NCBI GenBank assembly: GCA_024278935.1
Contig: JAJRSF010000012.1
Coordinates: 1-36,341, forward strand
From: Candidatus Zixiibacteriota bacterium
GTDB taxonomy: Bacteria > Zixibacteria > MSB-5A5 > GN15 > FEB-12
Reading direction: 5' to 3'
Length of the DNA: 36,341 bases
The position numbers and the translations under genes are program-made. Below, piece by piece: positions 1 through 8,249 of the stretch. Numbering within the stretch: position 1 is the first letter of the stretch; the number at the start of each line of letters is the position of its first letter. The notes beneath the pieces were generated by a model. It did not search any database. It was not told where the DNA came from and worked only from the letters and a program-made list of their open reading frames with translations.

Positions 1-26
1 ATAAAAACAGTCAATCAAAAAAGAAT

Positions 27-1592
27 ATGATAGCACCGCTTCCACCACCACCTCCGGTGCTTGATGCACCACCGGTGCCTGATGATAAAAAACAAAATGA
101 ACATTCTGTTTCTGACAAAATAGAAATTAAGAAAGAAGAACCACAACAAATGACAGAAAACCCAGTAAGAGTTCGCATAGCACCGTCGCCGTCGGGCTAC
201 CTCCACGTAGGCACCGCTCGTATGGCAATCGCAAATTTCTTGTACGCTCGGCATACCAGCGGACAGTTTTTAATCCGTATCGAAAACACCGATGCTGCCC
301 GTTCTGATGACAGTCTAATCGAACCGATTATTTCAGCTCTCAAATGGCTCGGTATAGAATCTGATGAAGAAATTATTTTTCAGTCCGACCGTATTGAACT
401 GTATAAAAAACATGCTCAGCAAATTTTAAACGACGGAAAAGGCTATCGTTGTTTCTGTTCCCCTGAACTTCTTGCTGCCGACCGTGCAGAAGCTGTCGCT
501 AACAAAGGACCACTTCGCTATAACCGCAGATGCTTAAACTTGTCTCAGGAAGAAATAGATAAGAAAATCGCCGACGGTGAAAAATTTGCTATCCGTATTC
601 AAATCCCTGAAGGGCAAACGACTTTTAATGATATAGTGTCATCTGATTTAAAACGTGATAATGTCGAAATTGAAGATTTTATTATCGCCCGTTCCGATGG
701 TACCGCTACCTATAATTTAGCAGTTGTCATCGATGATAACGATATGAAAATTTCTCATGTTGTTCGTGGCAACGACCATGTGACCAATACTTTTAAGCAG
801 ATTCATATTTACAATGCTCTCGGATTTACGCTCCCGACATTTGGACATGTCCCGCTTATTTTAAGACCGGACAAAAAGAAAGTATCAAAACGTTTAGGCG
901 ATAAAGATGTTGCTCAGTATAAAGAGGAAGGGATCCTTCCTGAAGCGATGTTTAATTTCCTTTGTCTGCTTAGATGGTCTCCGAAAACTGATCGCGAAAT
1001 TTATAACGTAGAAGAACTTATTGAAATTTTTAATCCGAATCATTTTAATAATTCCAATGCGATTTTCAACGAAGAAAAACTTGAGGCGTTCAATAAAGAA
1101 CATATCGTATTAAAATCTGACCATGAGCTTGCGACATTAGTTGCACCTCTGCTTGTTGATGCCGGCTTTACTACTAAGTACTGGCTTGAGACACGATGGG
1201 AATATCTTCGCTCGGTTGTCTCAATTTTAAAAACAAGAGTCAGACGAATTTCTGAATTTGTAGCACTTAGCAAATATTTCTTTGAGTTTGATTATACGTA
1301 TGACCCACAAGCTGATGAAAAGAATTTCACCCCCGAAGCAGTTGATTTATTAAATCAATTTGCTGAACGGCTTGAAAAATTAGATACATATTCAAAAGAA
1401 ACAATTGAAAAAGCACTTTCTGAATATGCTTTAGAAAAAGAAATTAAAAAAGGTAAACTGATTCATCCAACCAGGCTCGCCGTTTCAGGAATTCCAAACG
1501 GACCCGGGTTGTATGATTTACTCTTAGTCCTGGGACAAGAAGCTGTTGTAGAAAGAATGAAAAAAGCAGCTTTATATATTCAACAAAAATAA
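27..1592 (+). CDS. gltX: Glutamyl-tRNA synthetase, N-terminally extended frame
   Basis: Charges tRNA with glutamate in the cytoplasm. The class I signatures are visible: APSPSGYLHVGTAR is the HIGH region, and DKKKVSKR is the KMSKS loop. A CFC pair lies in the region that binds zinc in some GluRS, and the C-terminal anticodon-binding helices run to the end. The catalytic protein begins at the in-frame ATG at 150 (MTENPVRVRIAP), which is where GluRS normally starts. The 41 residues before it are proline-rich then charged, and the frame has no stop back to the window edge, so the upstream part may be a lineage-specific extension or the tail of a longer frame. Neither ATG 27 nor ATG 150 has a clear Shine-Dalgarno. 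The gene is followed 23 bases later by the ferritin-like gene. With glnS nearby, this enzyme is probably discriminating (Glu only). Identity is certain; the start is not. Confidence 0.93.
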   Translation: MIAPLPPPPPVLDAPPVPDDKKQNEHSVSDKIEIKKEEPQQMTENPVRVRIAPSPSGYLHVGTARMAIANFLYARHTSGQFLIRIENTDAARSDDSLIEPIISALKWLGIESDEEIIFQSDRIELYKKHAQQILNDGKGYRCFCSPELLAADRAEAVANKGPLRYNRRCLNLSQEEIDKKIADGEKFAIRIQIPEGQTTFNDIVSSDLKRDNVEIEDFIIARSDGTATYNLAVVIDDNDMKISHVVRGNDHVTNTFKQIHIYNALGFTLPTFGHVPLILRPDKKKVSKRLGDKDVAQYKEEGILPEAMFNFLCLLRWSPKTDREIYNVEELIEIFNPNHFNNSNAIFNEEKLEAFNKEHIVLKSDHELATLVAPLLVDAGFTTKYWLETRWEYLRSVVSILKTRVRRISEFVALSKYFFEFDYTYDPQADEKNFTPEAVDLLNQFAERLEKLDTYSKETIEKALSEYALEKEIKKGKLIHPTRLAVSGIPNGPGLYDLLLVLGQEAVVERMKKAALYIQQK

Positions 1593-1615
1593 CATTTTTT
1601 AATTAGGATAAAAAT

Positions 1616-2116
1616 ATGGAACACACAAAAGAAGAAATTTCTGAAATTTTAAAAAGAGCTATCAAAGGTGAAGAAGACAGGTATACTTTTTATCAGATGT
1701 TATCCAAAAAAGCTGATGACACCCAAGCGAAAATAATTTTAGATAAATTGTGTACCGATGAAACCGAACATAAACAAGTTCTTATTGATTTATACAAAAA
1801 ACATGTCTCCGAAGACTTAGGTCAACTTCCTGAAACAGGTATTGATTCCTTATCTGAAATTATCAAAAAAGGTCAGGAAATAAGCAGAGCAACAGAAATA
1901 GATCTTATCAATTTAGCTATTGAAGCAGAGATCGCTGCGACAAAATATTATCAGGATGAAAACAATCTTATCACAGACCCACGTTTCAAAGAAGTCTTTG
2001 ATAAACTTGCCAAAGAAGAACATGACCATTATGAAATGCTTGTTGCCGAGAGAGATGCTATTTCAGGATCACATCATTGGTTCAGCATTGACAATAGTTC
2101 TCCTATGGAAGACTAA
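1616..2116 (+). CDS. Ferritin-like / rubrerythrin-type diiron protein
   Basis: A 166-residue all-helical protein with two sets of carboxylate and histidine ligands typical of the rubrerythrin/ferritin-like diiron fold: GEEDRY near residue 20, DETEH near 50, EAEIAATKYY near 105 and EEHDHYEM near 135. It has no C-terminal rubredoxin CxxC domain, so it is an erythrin-type protein rather than full rubrerythrin. Likely role: peroxide reduction or iron handling in the cytoplasm. A Shine-Dalgarno (AGGA) lies before ATG 1616. It sits just upstream of two peroxiredoxin genes, which supports a peroxide-defence role. The true substrate and electron donor cannot be read from the sequence. Confidence 0.85.
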   Translation: MEHTKEEISEILKRAIKGEEDRYTFYQMLSKKADDTQAKIILDKLCTDETEHKQVLIDLYKKHVSEDLGQLPETGIDSLSEIIKKGQEISRATEIDLINLAIEAEIAATKYYQDENNLITDPRFKEVFDKLAKEEHDHYEMLVAERDAISGSHHWFSIDNSSPMED

Positions 2117-2131
2117 GTAGAAAAAGTTATT

Positions 2132-2617
2132 GTGGCAGAAATGCAGATTAAAAATAGAAAATTAGAAGTTGGTGATAAGGCTCCGGATTTTACTCTGGAG
2201 TCTCACAACGAGGGAGAGCTTAATTTAGCTTGGTACCAGGGACGCAAAAATGTCGTGGTCGCTTTTTATCCCGGCGATTTTACCCTTGTCTGTTCAAACC
2301 AAATTCCCGGCTATAACAAACTACTCGAAAAATTTGACGAATTTAATTGTCAGCTGTTTGCTGTCTCTGTTGACTCAATTGCCTGCCATGTGGCATGGGC
2401 AAAATATATGGGTGGCATCAACTACCCGCTTATGTCTGATTACTATCCCCATGGCGAAGTTGCTGCAAAGTTCGGTGTCTTAAACGAACGAGGCTACGCC
2501 GACAGGTCAGTCTTTCTCATCGACAAAAATGGTATTATCAGGTTTACCGATTTTCTCGAATACAACTTAATGCCTGACAATGAAAAACTATTTACAGAAC
2601 TTGCGAATCTAAAATAA
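2132..2617 (+). CDS. Peroxiredoxin (AhpC/TSA family, cysteine type)
   Basis: A 161-residue thiol peroxidase of the AhpC/TSA fold. The peroxidatic Cys is Cys54 in PGDFTLVCS, with the family Pro and Thr upstream, and Arg in YADRSVFLID is the usual active-site arginine. Cys73 and Cys85 are possible resolving residues. The architecture is closer to AhpE/1-Cys-like short peroxiredoxins than to typical 2-Cys AhpC, because no C-terminal VCP motif is present. The start used is GTG 2132; ATG 2141 three codons on is an alternative. It lies 15 bases after the ferritin-like gene and 48 bases before the Sec-peroxiredoxin, so the three probably act together against peroxide. Confidence 0.9.
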   Translation: MAEMQIKNRKLEVGDKAPDFTLESHNEGELNLAWYQGRKNVVVAFYPGDFTLVCSNQIPGYNKLLEKFDEFNCQLFAVSVDSIACHVAWAKYMGGINYPLMSDYYPHGEVAAKFGVLNERGYADRSVFLIDKNGIIRFTDFLEYNLMPDNEKLFTELANLK

Positions 2618-2665
2618 ATTTTCGTATGATGTATACAAAGTGTATGTTTATAGTTAGGAAACGAA

Positions 2666-3100
2666 ATGTTAAAAATTGGCTCTCAAGCTCCAAAGTTCAA
2701 ACTGGAATCTTCAAACGGTGAACAGTTTTCATCGGATGAAATAAAAGACAAATTTACGGTGATAGTCTTTTATCCCAAAAACAATACACCCGGCTGAAAT
2801 CGCCAACTTGCAGCTCTGGAAGAGTTGAGAACAAAATTTGAAAAATTAAACACGGTCGTATTTGGAATTAACTTTGCATCGGTTACATCGCATCAGAATT
2901 ACTGTTCCAAAAAAGGATTCAATTTCCCATTACTTTCAGACCCCGATGAAAAAGTAATTGCACAGTTTGAAGCTCAAAAACCTGATGGCAAAGGTGTCCT
3001 AAGAACTGTCTACGCTCTTAACCCAAAAGGCAAAGTTATTTATGCTGAACGGGGAATGGGCGATTTTGCTGAAATTATCGAGCTGATAAAAGCATCATAA
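2666..3100 (+). CDS. bcp: Bcp/PrxQ peroxiredoxin with in-frame UGA, probable selenoprotein
   Basis: A 144-residue Bcp/PrxQ-type peroxiredoxin if codon 44 (TGA, 2795-2797) is read through. ATG 2666 follows an AGGA Shine-Dalgarno by six bases. The residues before the TGA read VFYPKNNTPG and those after read NRQLAALEEL. In Bcp proteins the residue after TPG is the catalytic peroxidatic cysteine, so the TGA is exactly where Sec replaces Cys. Downstream the family pattern continues (FPLLSDPD, then VYALNPKGKV) with no frame change. Only one Cys remains, Cys80 in NYCSKKG. It is 36 residues after position 44, the spacing of the alpha-3 resolving Cys in one class of Bcp, so a Sec44-Cys80 selenenylsulfide is inferred. 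A hairpin follows the TGA. A standard gene caller would split this gene or start it late (ATG-less remainder from 2825). Confidence 0.88.
2811..2827 (+). promoter_or_regulatory. Candidate bacterial SECIS hairpin
   Basis: A 7-bp stem, CAGCUCU (2811-2817) with AGAGUUG (2821-2827), includes one G-U pair and closes a GGA loop at 2818-2820. The loop begins 20 bases after the UGA at 2795-2797 and has G in its first two positions. Both points agree with the usual description of bacterial SECIS elements, which lie inside the reading frame just after UGA and bind SelB. Folding was done by eye only. Confidence 0.6.
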
Positions 3101-3188
3101 GGTGATATATTTATCTTGAATAATCTGTCGAATTTATTACCTTTAAGCCCAATAAATTGACAAGAGAATTAAACTAAGGTTTTACAAA

Positions 3189-4913
3189 ATGTCTTCTGAA
3201 AATGATAATATAACTAATCTGAATTCTGAAAACGATAACAGTCCTAAAGCAGAAACAAAAGATTTTATCCGAACGATAATCGACCAGCATAACAAAAGCG
3301 GTCGCTTCGATAATGTCGTCCATACTCGTTTTCCACCTGAACCGAACGGCTATTTGCATATCGGTCATGCCAAAGCTATCTGTATTTCATTCGGTATTGC
3401 TGAAGAATACGGCGGGGTGACGAACCTACGTTTTGATGACACCAATCCGACCAAAGAAGATACCAAGTACGCCGATGCGATTATGGAAGATATCAAATGG
3501 CTTGGCTTCAACTGGGAAGAGAGACTGTTTCATGCCTCCGATTATTTTGACCAACTCTATGATTGGGCTGTTCTGTTAATCAAAAAAGGTGTCGCATTTG
3601 TTGATGACCTTTCCGCAGAAGAGATGCGTGAGTATCGTGGAACTCTCACCGGAGCCGGCAAAGAATCTCCGCATCGCAGTCGTTCCGTCGAAGAGAACCT
3701 TGAGCTTTTTGAAAAAATGAAAAATGGTGATTTCCCTGACGGTGCTAAAACCCTTCGTGCGAAAATCGACATGGCATCGGGCAATATGAATATGCGTGAC
3801 CCGGTTATGTATCGTATCATGCGTGCGACACATCACCGTACCGGCGACAAATGGTGCATGTACCCGACGTACGATTGGGCTCACGGACAGTCAGATTCGA
3901 TTGAAAAAATTACCCACTCGTTGTGTGACCTTTCTTTTGAAGATCACCGTCCGCTCTATGATTGGTTCTTGGATCAACTTGATGTTCATCATCCACAACA
4001 GTCAGAATTTGCACGTCTTAATATAAATTATACGATTACAAGTAAACGGAAACTTCGTCAGCTTGTTGAACAAAATTTTGTCGACGGATGGGACGACCCT
4101 CGTATGCCGACCCTTTCTGGTTTGCGTCGTCGGGGATATACTCCAAAAGCGGTGAAAACTTTTATCGCAAAATTAGGTGTCTCAAAAAAGAGAGACACTA
4201 TCGCCGACATCGCACTTTTAGAACATGGCTTACGCGATGAGTTAAACGCATCATCTGAAAGACGGATGGCAGTTTTGGCTCCTTTAAAAGTTGTCATTAC
4301 AAATTACCCTGATGGACAAATTGAAGAGTTCGATGCTGTTAATAATCCTGAATCAGAAGCAGCAGGTTCTCGCAAAGTTTTCTTCTCAAAAGAAATCTAT
4401 ATCGAACAGACTGACTTTGTTGAAGTTGCTCCGAATAGAAAATATTTTAGACTGGCTATCGGCAAAGAAGTCCGTTTGAAACATACATATTATATCACTT
4501 GCGATGAAGCTATCAAAGATGACGACGGCAACATAGTCGAACTTCGATGCACCTACGACCCTGAATCAAAAGGTGGTTCAACACCTGATGGTAGAAAAGT
4601 TCGTGGAACTCTGCATTGGGTTTCCACCCACGATGCTGTCGACGCGGAAGTCCGTTTGTATGCACATCTATTTACAAAAGAATCTCCAGATGAAGATGAT
4701 GATTTCCTTGAGCATGTCAATCCTGATTCTCTTGAATTGCTTACAGATTGTAAAGTCGAACCTTCTTTGAAAGATTTAAAGAAGGGTGGAAGTTGTCAGT
4801 TCTTGCGTCATGGTTATTTTTGTGTAGATTCAAAAAATTCCACTAATGGCAAAATTGTTTTTAATCGTTCAGTTACTTTAAAAGATAGCTGGGCAAAGAT
4901 GAAAAAAAGTTAG
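3189..4913 (+). CDS. glnS: Glutaminyl-tRNA synthetase
   Basis: Charges tRNA-Gln with glutamine. Class I motifs are clear: [14 protein letters not shown] contains HIGH, and [11 protein letters not shown] is the KMSKS equivalent (TSKRKL). The Gln-specific catalytic core follows ([12 protein letters not shown]), and the C-terminal half is the two-barrel anticodon-binding domain ending near [11 protein letters not shown]. At 574 residues it has the usual length, with a short charged N-terminal extension. ATG 3189 is preceded by an AAGG Shine-Dalgarno. With gltX 1.6 kb upstream, the organism can make Gln-tRNA directly instead of only through GatCAB. nadA follows 13 bases later and may be co-transcribed. 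Confidence 0.96.
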   Translation: MSSENDNITNLNSENDNSPKAETKDFIRTIIDQHNKSGRFDNVVHTRFPPEPNGYLHIGHAKAICISFGIAEEYGGVTNLRFDDTNPTKEDTKYADAIMEDIKWLGFNWEERLFHASDYFDQLYDWAVLLIKKGVAFVDDLSAEEMREYRGTLTGAGKESPHRSRSVEENLELFEKMKNGDFPDGAKTLRAKIDMASGNMNMRDPVMYRIMRATHHRTGDKWCMYPTYDWAHGQSDSIEKITHSLCDLSFEDHRPLYDWFLDQLDVHHPQQSEFARLNINYTITSKRKLRQLVEQNFVDGWDDPRMPTLSGLRRRGYTPKAVKTFIAKLGVSKKRDTIADIALLEHGLRDELNASSERRMAVLAPLKVVITNYPDGQIEEFDAVNNPESEAAGSRKVFFSKEIYIEQTDFVEVAPNRKYFRLAIGKEVRLKHTYYITCDEAIKDDDGNIVELRCTYDPESKGGSTPDGRKVRGTLHWVSTHDAVDAEVRLYAHLFTKESPDEDDDFLEHVNPDSLELLTDCKVEPSLKDLKKGGSCQFLRHGYFCVDSKNSTNGKIVFNRSVTLKDSWAKMKKS

Positions 4914-4926
4914 AAAGATATTAAAA

Positions 4927-6006
4927 ATGTATTTCTCACTCCCACAAGAATATCGTGAAGCGACCAACGAAGAGTTAATCAAACGCATTACTGCTGCTCG
5001 TGAAAAACTAGGCACAAAGCTTACTATTCTAGCACATCACTATCAAAGGATGGAAATCGTTGCCATGGGTGACCATGTCGGTGACTCATACGGTTTGTCA
5101 AAAATTGCTGCCGAGCAAAAAGATGTCCAGTATATCGTTTTTTGCGGTGTTCATTTTATGGCAGAGTCGGCTGATATTTTAACCGACGATTCCAAAACCG
5201 TTTTTCTTCCGAACCCTCTGGCGGGTTGCCCGATGGCAGACATGGCAGAGATGGCTGATGTATTGGAAGCGTGGGAATACCTTGAAGAATTTGGTGGTGA
5301 TGATAAAATCATGCCGATTTCATATATGAACACAGCCGCCGGTCTCAAAGCATTCACGGGTAAACATGGCGGGCTGATTGGTACTTCATCAAATGCTCCC
5401 GGTGCCTACAAGGATGGATTTGAGAAAAAAGAAAAATTATTTTTCTTCCCTGACGAACATCTTGGTTTCAACACCGGAATAAATTTTGGTATCAAACCAG
5501 AAGAGATGGTAATCTGGGATTTCTCAAGAGAACACGGTGGCTTGACCGAAGATCAGGTTGCGAAGTCGAAAGTAATCTTGTGGAAAGGGCATTGCCATGT
5601 GCATACCAATTTCAAACCACATCATATCGAAGAATTCAGAAAAAATTATCCCGATGGCAAAGTAATTGTGCATCCTGAATGTCCCCACGATGTTGTCAAA
5701 CTCGCCGACGGAGCAGGCTCTACAAAATATATTGTCGATTACTGTCAAAACGCTCCTGCAGGGGCTACAATTGCAATCGGTACCGAGCTGAATCTGGTAA
5801 ATCGGATGGCGAAGACTTTCACCGATAAGCAAATTGTAGAGCTTTCGGGTGAAACATGTGCCGTTTGTGCCAATATGTACCGTACAACCCTCAATGATTT
5901 AGCCTATACTCTTGAGAATCTCGACGACATCAAACCGATCAGAGTTACGGAACCGACTAAAAGCGATGCACTTACAGCTCTTAAGAAAATGCTTACTGTC
6001 GGCTGA
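4927..6006 (+). CDS. nadA: Quinolinate synthase A
   Basis: Condenses iminoaspartate with dihydroxyacetone phosphate to quinolinate in de novo NAD synthesis, using an oxygen-sensitive [4Fe-4S] cluster. Visible hallmarks are LAHHYQR near residue 36, FCGVHFMAE with the first cluster Cys, LAGCPMADM, GHCHVHTNF, HPECPHDV and the C-terminal GETCAVCANM carrying another cluster Cys. At 359 residues it is full length and stops at TGA 6004-6006 after the usual RMLxxG-like tail, so this TGA is a genuine stop. Its cluster is presumably supplied by the SUF system encoded further on. nadE, the last NAD step, is at 30023 on the other strand. Confidence 0.96.
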   Translation: MYFSLPQEYREATNEELIKRITAAREKLGTKLTILAHHYQRMEIVAMGDHVGDSYGLSKIAAEQKDVQYIVFCGVHFMAESADILTDDSKTVFLPNPLAGCPMADMAEMADVLEAWEYLEEFGGDDKIMPISYMNTAAGLKAFTGKHGGLIGTSSNAPGAYKDGFEKKEKLFFFPDEHLGFNTGINFGIKPEEMVIWDFSREHGGLTEDQVAKSKVILWKGHCHVHTNFKPHHIEEFRKNYPDGKVIVHPECPHDVVKLADGAGSTKYIVDYCQNAPAGATIAIGTELNLVNRMAKTFTDKQIVELSGETCAVCANMYRTTLNDLAYTLENLDDIKPIRVTEPTKSDALTALKKMLTVG

Positions 6007-6036
6007 TTCTTTCTTCTTGATTTCCAGCCAAATATG

Positions 6037-6065
6037 TTGACTATACGAGTAAAAATGTATATATA
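6037..6065 (+). promoter_or_regulatory. Sigma-70-like promoter upstream of the E2-lipB-fabL unit
   Basis: TTGACT (6037-6042), a 17-base spacer and TATATA (6060-6065) lie about 105 bases before the E2 start, in the 163-base gap after nadA. This suggests a new transcription unit starts here. Confidence 0.5.
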
Positions 6066-6169
6066 TTGCCTATGTTTAAGCAGGTAAGGCTCTATTAGTT
6101 AGGAACTTATTACTTGCATAATTGTTCTTATTTGAAATAGATTTTTAAATCTTAAAAGGATATTTATTT

Positions 6170-7522
6170 ATGGCGTTAGATATTTTAGTACCTCAAATGG
6201 GTGAGTCGGTTCTCGAAGGAACGATTCTTGAATGGAAAGTAAAAGTTGGCGATACTGTAAAATTGAACCAACCATTAGTAGAATTAATGACTGATAAAGT
6301 GAATATCGAAATCCCTGCCGAAGCTGCCGGGATTATCACACACCTCTATGTAAAAGAAGGCGATGTTGTTCCTGTGGGAACACGTATCGCAGTTATCGAC
6401 GACGGCTCAGGTGATTCAGCTCCGGCACCAACTGCAACTCCAAAAACTGAATCTGCACCATCGGCGGCTAAAGCTCCTGCTGCAGCACCTACACAATCTG
6501 CTCCTGCAACTTTTAAAGCAACTGCCGATGCCGGCAAAGGAAAAATGTCTCCAAAAGTTCGTATGATGATGCGTGAATATGGTCTCGATTTTAACTCTAT
6601 TATACCTACCGGTAAAGAGGGAAGAGTCACTGTCGACGATGTCAAACGCACCGTCGAATCTCGTTCTACTTCCGCAGGCTACACTCTCGGACCAATTCCT
6701 GCACCACCTGCTCCTATGCAAGCGGTCGCCGCGTCAGCACCTCAAGCGAGTGCATCATCTGCTCCTGCCGAACCACTTGTCAAAGTTGAGATCCCAACTT
6801 TTGAACCGCTTCCGATTAACCAACGTGAAACTCGTAAACCTCTTGAAGGTATTAGAAAAGTTATTTCTGACCATATGATTAAATCGATACAAACCTCTGC
6901 TCATGTAACAACATTTCAGGAATTAGATTTAACAGAGTTAGTAGAATATCGCAATGAAATAAAAGCATCTTTCAAACAGACCTATGGTGCCAATATAACA
7001 TTTATGCCATTTATCGTTAAAGCTGTTTGTACTGCTTTAAAAGAATTTCTAAAGATGAACGCCTCGATGACTGAAAAAGAAATTATCTATAAAAATTTCT
7101 ATAATATAGGTATTGCTGTCGCACTTGATGATGGTCTTATTGTTCCTGTAATTAAAGATGCTGATAAAAAAACTATTGTAGAGCTTGCTGTAGAAATAAG
7201 TCAACTTGGTTTAAAGGCTCGGAATAACCAGCTTTTACCAGATGATGTTTCAGGTGGTACATTCTCAATTACAAATGCAGGTATGTTTGGCTCATCAGCT
7301 TCTACACCGATTATCAATCAACCTCAAGTAGCAATTTGAGGAATCCATGCTATTATGAAAAAGCCATGGGTTGTAAATGATGAGATTGTAAAACGTTATA
7401 TCTCAAACTTTGGATTGTCTTTTGACCATCGTTTAATTGATGGATCTACCGCTGTTCAATTCTTGCATCGAGTACATGAGTATCTTGCTGATATGAGAAA
7501 ACTTTTAATGCAGCTTAGGTAG
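6170..7522 (+). CDS. 2-oxoacid dehydrogenase E2 (lipoyl acyltransferase), interrupted by in-frame TGA
   Basis: The full frame is 450 codons with a TGA at codon 390 (7337-7339). Order: lipoyl domain (residues 1-80, lipoyl Lys43 in MTDKVNIE), Ala/Pro linker, E3/E1-binding domain (MSPKVRMMMREYG, near 127-160), second linker, then the CoA-dependent acyltransferase domain from about 225. The catalytic SFDHRLIDG (HxxxDG) lies after the TGA, so termination at 7339 would give an enzyme without its active site. The region reads INQPQVAI-TGA-GIHAIMKKPWV. Homologues usually have a hydrophobic residue at that place. The frame, spacing and motifs are intact on both sides, and the final stop is TAG at 7520. 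The SD is AAGG. lipB follows 8 bases later and supplies the lipoyl precursor. The partner E1 and E3 are not here, so pyruvate, branched-chain and oxoglutarate specificity cannot be told apart. The TGA could be recoding, a nonsense mutation or a sequence error. Confidence 0.85.
7342..7372 (+). other. Hairpin directly after the in-frame TGA of the E2 gene
   Basis: AAUCCAU (7342-7348) pairs with AUGGGUU (7366-7372), and GCU (7349-7351) pairs with AGC (7362-7364) across one bulged C, closing a 10-base loop. The loop begins 12 bases after the TGA and lacks G in its first two positions, so it fits the SECIS pattern less well than the hairpin at 2811. It may be a by-product of the coding sequence. 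Confidence 0.3.
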
Positions 7523-7530
7523 TTATTCTT

Positions 7531-8232
7531 ATGAGTCCGGCAGAGAAAAAACATAATGGCTGGCTACTTAATTTAGGTCGTGTTGATTATAAGCGTGTCT
7601 TAAATTGGCAGCACAAACTTGTCAAACTTCGCAAAGATGGTATGGCACGCGACACTCTTATTTTAGTAGAGCATCCTCCGGTGATTACTATTGGCAAAGA
7701 TGGTCATCCTGAAAATTACAGCCATACCGATATTGAACCGATTAAAATCGAACGTGGTGGTGATGTTACCTATCATGGTCCCGGTCAGTTGGTTATCTAT
7801 TTTATTTGCAATTTAACCAGACGTAAAAAAAATATGCACTTGTATGTAGATAAACTGCAGGATGGTATTATTGCAACCTGTAAAGAATATAAGCTTGATG
7901 CCCGCAAAGATGATACCAACACCGGTGTTTGGGTCGGTGATAAAAAGATCGCATCGCTTGGTGTTGCCGTGAAGCAGTGGATTACTTTCCATGGCGTTGC
8001 TATAAATTTGAATACCGATTTGTCAGAATTTAAACAGATAAACCCATGCGGACTGACATTTGATATTATGTCGTCGGTTGGAAAACTAACAAATAAAAAA
8101 ATTGATATAGAAAAATTTTCTAAAATTATTGTTGATAAATATTCAGAAATTTTTAATACTGCGTTCTACCCGATTCAACTAGAAGAAATCGCTGAAGATA
8201 TTGAATCGCAATCAGGCAGTAATGTAATTTAG
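7531..8232 (+). CDS. lipB: Octanoyl-[acyl-carrier-protein] transferase
   Basis: Transfers octanoyl groups from ACP to lipoyl domains such as that of the adjacent E2, the first step of endogenous lipoate synthesis. Signature blocks are RGGDVTYHGPGQLV, then KIASLGVAVKQWITFHG with the catalytic Lys, and NPCGL with the catalytic Cys. The length of 233 residues is normal. It begins 8 bases after the E2 stop at 7522, so the two are almost certainly one operon, and lipoylation is coupled to production of its substrate. LipA is not in the window. Confidence 0.95.
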   Translation: MSPAEKKHNGWLLNLGRVDYKRVLNWQHKLVKLRKDGMARDTLILVEHPPVITIGKDGHPENYSHTDIEPIKIERGGDVTYHGPGQLVIYFICNLTRRKKNMHLYVDKLQDGIIATCKEYKLDARKDDTNTGVWVGDKKIASLGVAVKQWITFHGVAINLNTDLSEFKQINPCGLTFDIMSSVGKLTNKKIDIEKFSKIIVDKYSEIFNTAFYPIQLEEIAEDIESQSGSNVI

Positions 8233-8249
8233 AAAGAGATAGAGGCAGT

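Noticed and set aside
6004-6006. Read-through of the nadA TGA
   Set aside because: The protein is already full length and the following codons do not resemble NadA; a promoter lies just downstream.
6346-6721. Several long antisense and alternate frames in the E2 linker
   Set aside because: They mirror the Ala/Pro-rich linker composition and have no start signals; they are shadows of the E2 gene.
2795-7339. Alternative genetic code with TGA as a sense codon (code 4 or 25)
   Set aside because: ssb ends at TGA straight after its conserved acidic tail; sufS, nadA, the Rieske gene and rrf2 also stop at TGA with normal lengths. Trp and Gly are encoded by their usual codons throughout.
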